Shown here: piece after piece, positions 61,170 through 64,000 of the stretch
Layout of the letters: each line of letters begins with the position of its first letter
Position numbering within the stretch: the first letter of the stretch is position 1
Assembly: GCF_014529535.1 (NCBI RefSeq)
Contig: NW_023503608.1
Span: forward strand, 1,426,001-1,490,000
Source: Bradysia coprophila
Lineage: Eukaryota; Arthropoda; Insecta; Diptera; Sciaridae
DNA length: 64,000 nucleotides
Direction of reading: 5' to 3'
Made by a program: the position numbers and the translations under genes
The notes under the pieces: model-generated
The model's database searches: none
What the model saw: the letters and a program-made list of their open reading frames with translations, nothing else
Told to the model about the DNA's origin: nothing

Positions 61170-62340
61170 CTGCAATCAAAAATTGTGGTTTTCTTTCATT
61201 TATAATATGCTTTGATTTCGTTGTGAGTTAAACGATTATCTTGCTAGTAGGTTTTTTTTTTAAAATGAGTTTTTAATTTATGAAGTTTTTGGTTAGAGAA
61301 ATTATAACCGAAAAATGTTTGCCAATAAAATAAACTAAATTCCCAGCGCATATTATTATCGACATGTATATCGACACAAGAAACAAAAAAAAAAATCCGA
61401 AAATCAAAATTCTTATCTCTTTTTAATCACAAAAATATCAAAAAACTTCAATCATAAATCAATTTTCCAATTTCTCATTCATAACGCACACACGTATTTA
61501 TTATCAAAAAAAAAGAGTTGGAAGAAGAAAAAAATTCACATTGGTTTCATTGATATATAACATCTGATTTAATTTCATCAACGGAACTAATTTTATTAGA
61601 TGCGCTAAACACATTCACATCATCAGAAAAAAAAGTCGATAAATTGTCCAAAAACATGTGCTGTGACACAGTTTTGATACCCGAACGTGAATTTGTGGAA
61701 AAGTGTGAATCTTGTAGATGCAGTGCATAATTATTCTTATGGCAGAAGCCTGTGATAATCCAAAAGAAACTAATTCATCTTCATGTTATCTTCATAAAGC
61801 TTTTAGAAAGATTCACTTAAAATCCATCAAAATTTTCCGGTTTCCATTCTGATTCAAGAGAAACTTTATGCTCCCGAAATTGCAGAATATTTCAAGTACT
61901 TGAAGAAAGCCATTTCTTTTAAATTTCCGTTTAACGCTTCTAGTCTCACTGGTTATTAGTCAATCAAGAAATTTCAGATATTTAATCTTCCGTCGACCAG
62001 ATGACATTTTTGTAGAAGAAGAATGGCTGAAACTCATTTTCACTATCAAGAAAACAGTATTCGTGTTTTGAATATCATAGCAAAGGTTTTACAAAATAAT
62101 TCTCAAATTTGTATCCTCCTATTTGAAGGAAGTCTAATATGTGAATCAACTGATTAAACATCCAAATTTCAGTTTTCAATTCCAACCAATATTTTCGCTA
62201 ATAATGCTTATACTCAGGCATTATAGGTTGACCGAAGGCCCACAAATAATTTTTTTTTAATAATTGACATTTTTCTTCGAAAACACAATTTTAAGCTTTA
62301 ACACAAGTCGCACAAGTTGGACGAACATTACCGCAGCGGT

Positions 62341-62479
62341 AATAGTAGATTACAGCAGAGCCTATGTAAATGAGTAATACATGTGTGCGATGTTTGAGGC
62401 GTGTGAGCCGAAGGCGAACCGCCTAATTTCGCACACATGTATTACTCATTCACATAGGCTCTTCTGTACTGTTCTTTAA
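62341..62479. repeat. Hairpin attached to MITE copy B
   Basis: Inverted counterpart of 20494-20634: ACAGCAGAGCCTATGTAAAT and GAGTAATACATGTGTGCG pair with CGCACACATGTATTACTC and ATTCACATAGGCTCTTCTGT. The centre contains GTGAGCCGAAGGCGAACCGC. Confidence 0.65.
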
Positions 62480-62971
62480 TGTGTAGGCATCCTGTACGTT
62501 GTATTTACATTGTCTAAGATGAAAACTACGAAACAATTTTGCATAAAAATAGCATTTCGGAACCTTCTCACTCCTAAACATTTTGCACTAAAATTTACTA
62601 TTCATTTAGTAGGCATCGGTTGTGCACGCCATTTCGGCGACATTTATTTGACTTCTTTGTTGTTGTCATGCTCAGTTTCAGTGAAAAATTTTTGATTTTG
62701 TTGTTTAAAATTGTAAATTCAGTGATGATTTTAGTGTTTTCTTAATTGTATCGTTGGCAAGTGCACCAAAAAATAGTTGTGCCTGCGTAAATTCTAATTT
62801 ATATCGTGTTTTGTGTGAAGTGCAAACATAAACAAAATCATCGAAAAATTTCCGACCAGCGCATGTAAGTGATCGCGCATAACATGTAAATCATCGAAAA
62901 GTCTAACATGTAAGTTCCATTTACATTCTCATCGCAGACAATGTAAATACAACGTACAGGATGCCTACACA
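62480..62971 (+). mobile_element. TTAA-flanked 492 bp MITE, copy B
   Basis: Same length and ends as copy A (20002-20493), in the opposite orientation, between TTAA at 62476-62479 and 62972-62975. Over the 186 bases of the shared open frame the two copies differ at about 10 positions, so they are close relatives, not identical. No transposase. Confidence 0.65.
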
Positions 62972-63191
62972 TTAAAATAAATAACTACCCGCTTTTAATA
63001 TTCCCAAAGCAATTATCTGACTCTGTTCACAGACTGGAGTTTCAGAGTAAAATCAAAGGCAACTCCTGTGACTATGTGTTTGATTTCATCATCACAAAGA
63101 TAGCATTTTCTATTAGTTGAAAGTAAGTAATTGCTAACTTCATTAAACCTGTTACTTCAATTTACCAAAGTTTGTCTTAGTGTAAGATAGA

Positions 63192-63296
63192 AATCTATTA
63201 CTTCAATATTTTTATCATACTTTTCGCTATAAAGAGAGCACTAGCACTAGAGCTCATCGCATATTATTATCGTATTTTATCAATAGCAGATGACTA
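63192..63296 (-). repeat. Dispersed repeat family copy, inverse of 19222-19325
   Basis: On the minus strand: TCATCTGCTATTGATAAAAT, then TATGATAAAAATATTGAAGT and AATAGATTTC. The copy at 19222 shares both blocks in order. Confidence 0.5.
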
Positions 63297-64000
63297 TATT
63301 GTTTGGTTCTTTGAAATCGATTCCTGGTGCATTGGTCCCTACCATGGAATAATCTCGCTTAATCTTAGTACAAAATGGTTAATAAGAAAATGTTGAAAAT
63401 TACAAAATTCTACAAATTATCAACCGTACATGCTGTGACGAGGTATAATATAAAAACGTTTAAAAAAATTTTACGACACCAGTTTTACACGGTAAATGTC
63501 ACTTCAAAAAACTGTGCCACTCCCATCCTCCATCTGATAAAACTTATTAAACGTAAGATTAAGAGCAAAACAGTGAATTCCATCAGCGAGAATTTCTGCG
63601 TTAGGTCAATAATTATTTTATTGTGCAATTGTAATAAATCCGAAATGACTGATAAGTTAACTGCATTTCCTATAACCATAAATTAACTTAATTGCCATGC
63701 TGTATTGATAGACACTCTTGTCCAGCATTTTTTGCTATGTAAAATAGCCCAACTGGTACATTAAACTAATTGTAATTCTTGGGATTTGTGGTATTTAATA
63801 ACATTTAAAAGAGAATTTATTCTACCCACCAATTTGTTAGATATGGAATGGTATTTGTTCTTGTGAATTCTTGGAATCTCATGTATGCCATAAGGCTAAC
63901 AATTATGGTAATAGGAGCATTTTGAAGCATTTAGTGCATTTTTTTGCTGATCAATTAAATTCAAGTTTCAATCGAAATGCCGTGCACAACAAATGTAGTG

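Larger units (their letters stand above)
56987..64000. other. Upstream region/intron of the fibrinogen-related gene
   Basis: Mostly AT-rich sequence with no recognised gene. It holds hairpins at 57920-57953 and 58214-58318, dispersed repeats at 60045-60209 and 63192-63296, the composite element at 62341-62971 and a candidate micro-exon at 61143-61169. The open frames at 60470-60676 and 63375-63686 have no recognisable feature. The missing signal-peptide exon of the gene may lie here or beyond 64000. Confidence 0.5.

Overview
The window reads as nuclear DNA of an animal, most likely an insect and possibly a lower dipteran. It is AT-rich, its protein genes are cut by short GT-AG introns, and it carries animal-specific genes (NOMO, LRSAM1, CLCA, a fibrinogen-related protein), an intron-containing pogo-type transposon and a eukaryotic tRNA-Val. 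The insect assignment is inference; no species can be read from the sequence.

Layout. 1-3569 (minus): 5' nine exons (960 codons) of NOMO, an ER-membrane BOS-complex subunit; its 3' end lies outside the window. 5726-6511 (minus): a single-exon homologue of the C1orf198/DUF4706 family. 7240-9969 (plus): a complete nine-exon LRSAM1-type E3 ubiquitin ligase, head to head with the DUF4706 gene. 9970-25539: gene-poor, with a LINE 3'-end remnant, several MITE-like elements and one candidate two-exon secreted peptide (21161-22217). 25540-46910 (minus): a complete CLCA-family gene of four coding exons with a 16.6 kb first coding intron; a candidate 5' leader exon lies at 49126-49215. 48355-48427 (minus): tRNA-Val(CAC). 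49308-52070 (minus): a structurally complete pogo-type DNA transposon with an intact, spliceable transposase. 54662-56986 (minus), perhaps with a micro-exon at 61143-61169: a coiled-coil plus fibrinogen-domain protein whose N-terminal exon(s) were not found.

The main genes are unrelated in function: ER membrane-protein assembly, ubiquitin ligation, a membrane-anchored CLCA protein, and a probably secreted fibrinogen-related protein. Nothing suggests an operon or cluster. Exon structures were built by joining open frames at GT-AG sites that keep phase; the totals are exact multiples of three (LRSAM1 716 codons, CLCA 1210, transposase 656), which supports the models.

The non-coding part is rich in small foldback elements: a 610 bp near-palindrome inside a CLCA intron, two 492 bp TTAA-flanked elements each fused to the same hairpin and lying inverted about 42 kb apart, a dispersed family with CCTTTCACAG-like ends, and a group of hairpins that share one core but have different stems. 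The most notable points are the loss of the zinc-site histidines and the metal-binding motif in the CLCA protein, the intact pogo element with an optional intron, the same-core/different-stem hairpins, the acylation-type N-terminus of LRSAM1 and its missing PTAP motifs, and the small secreted-peptide candidate.
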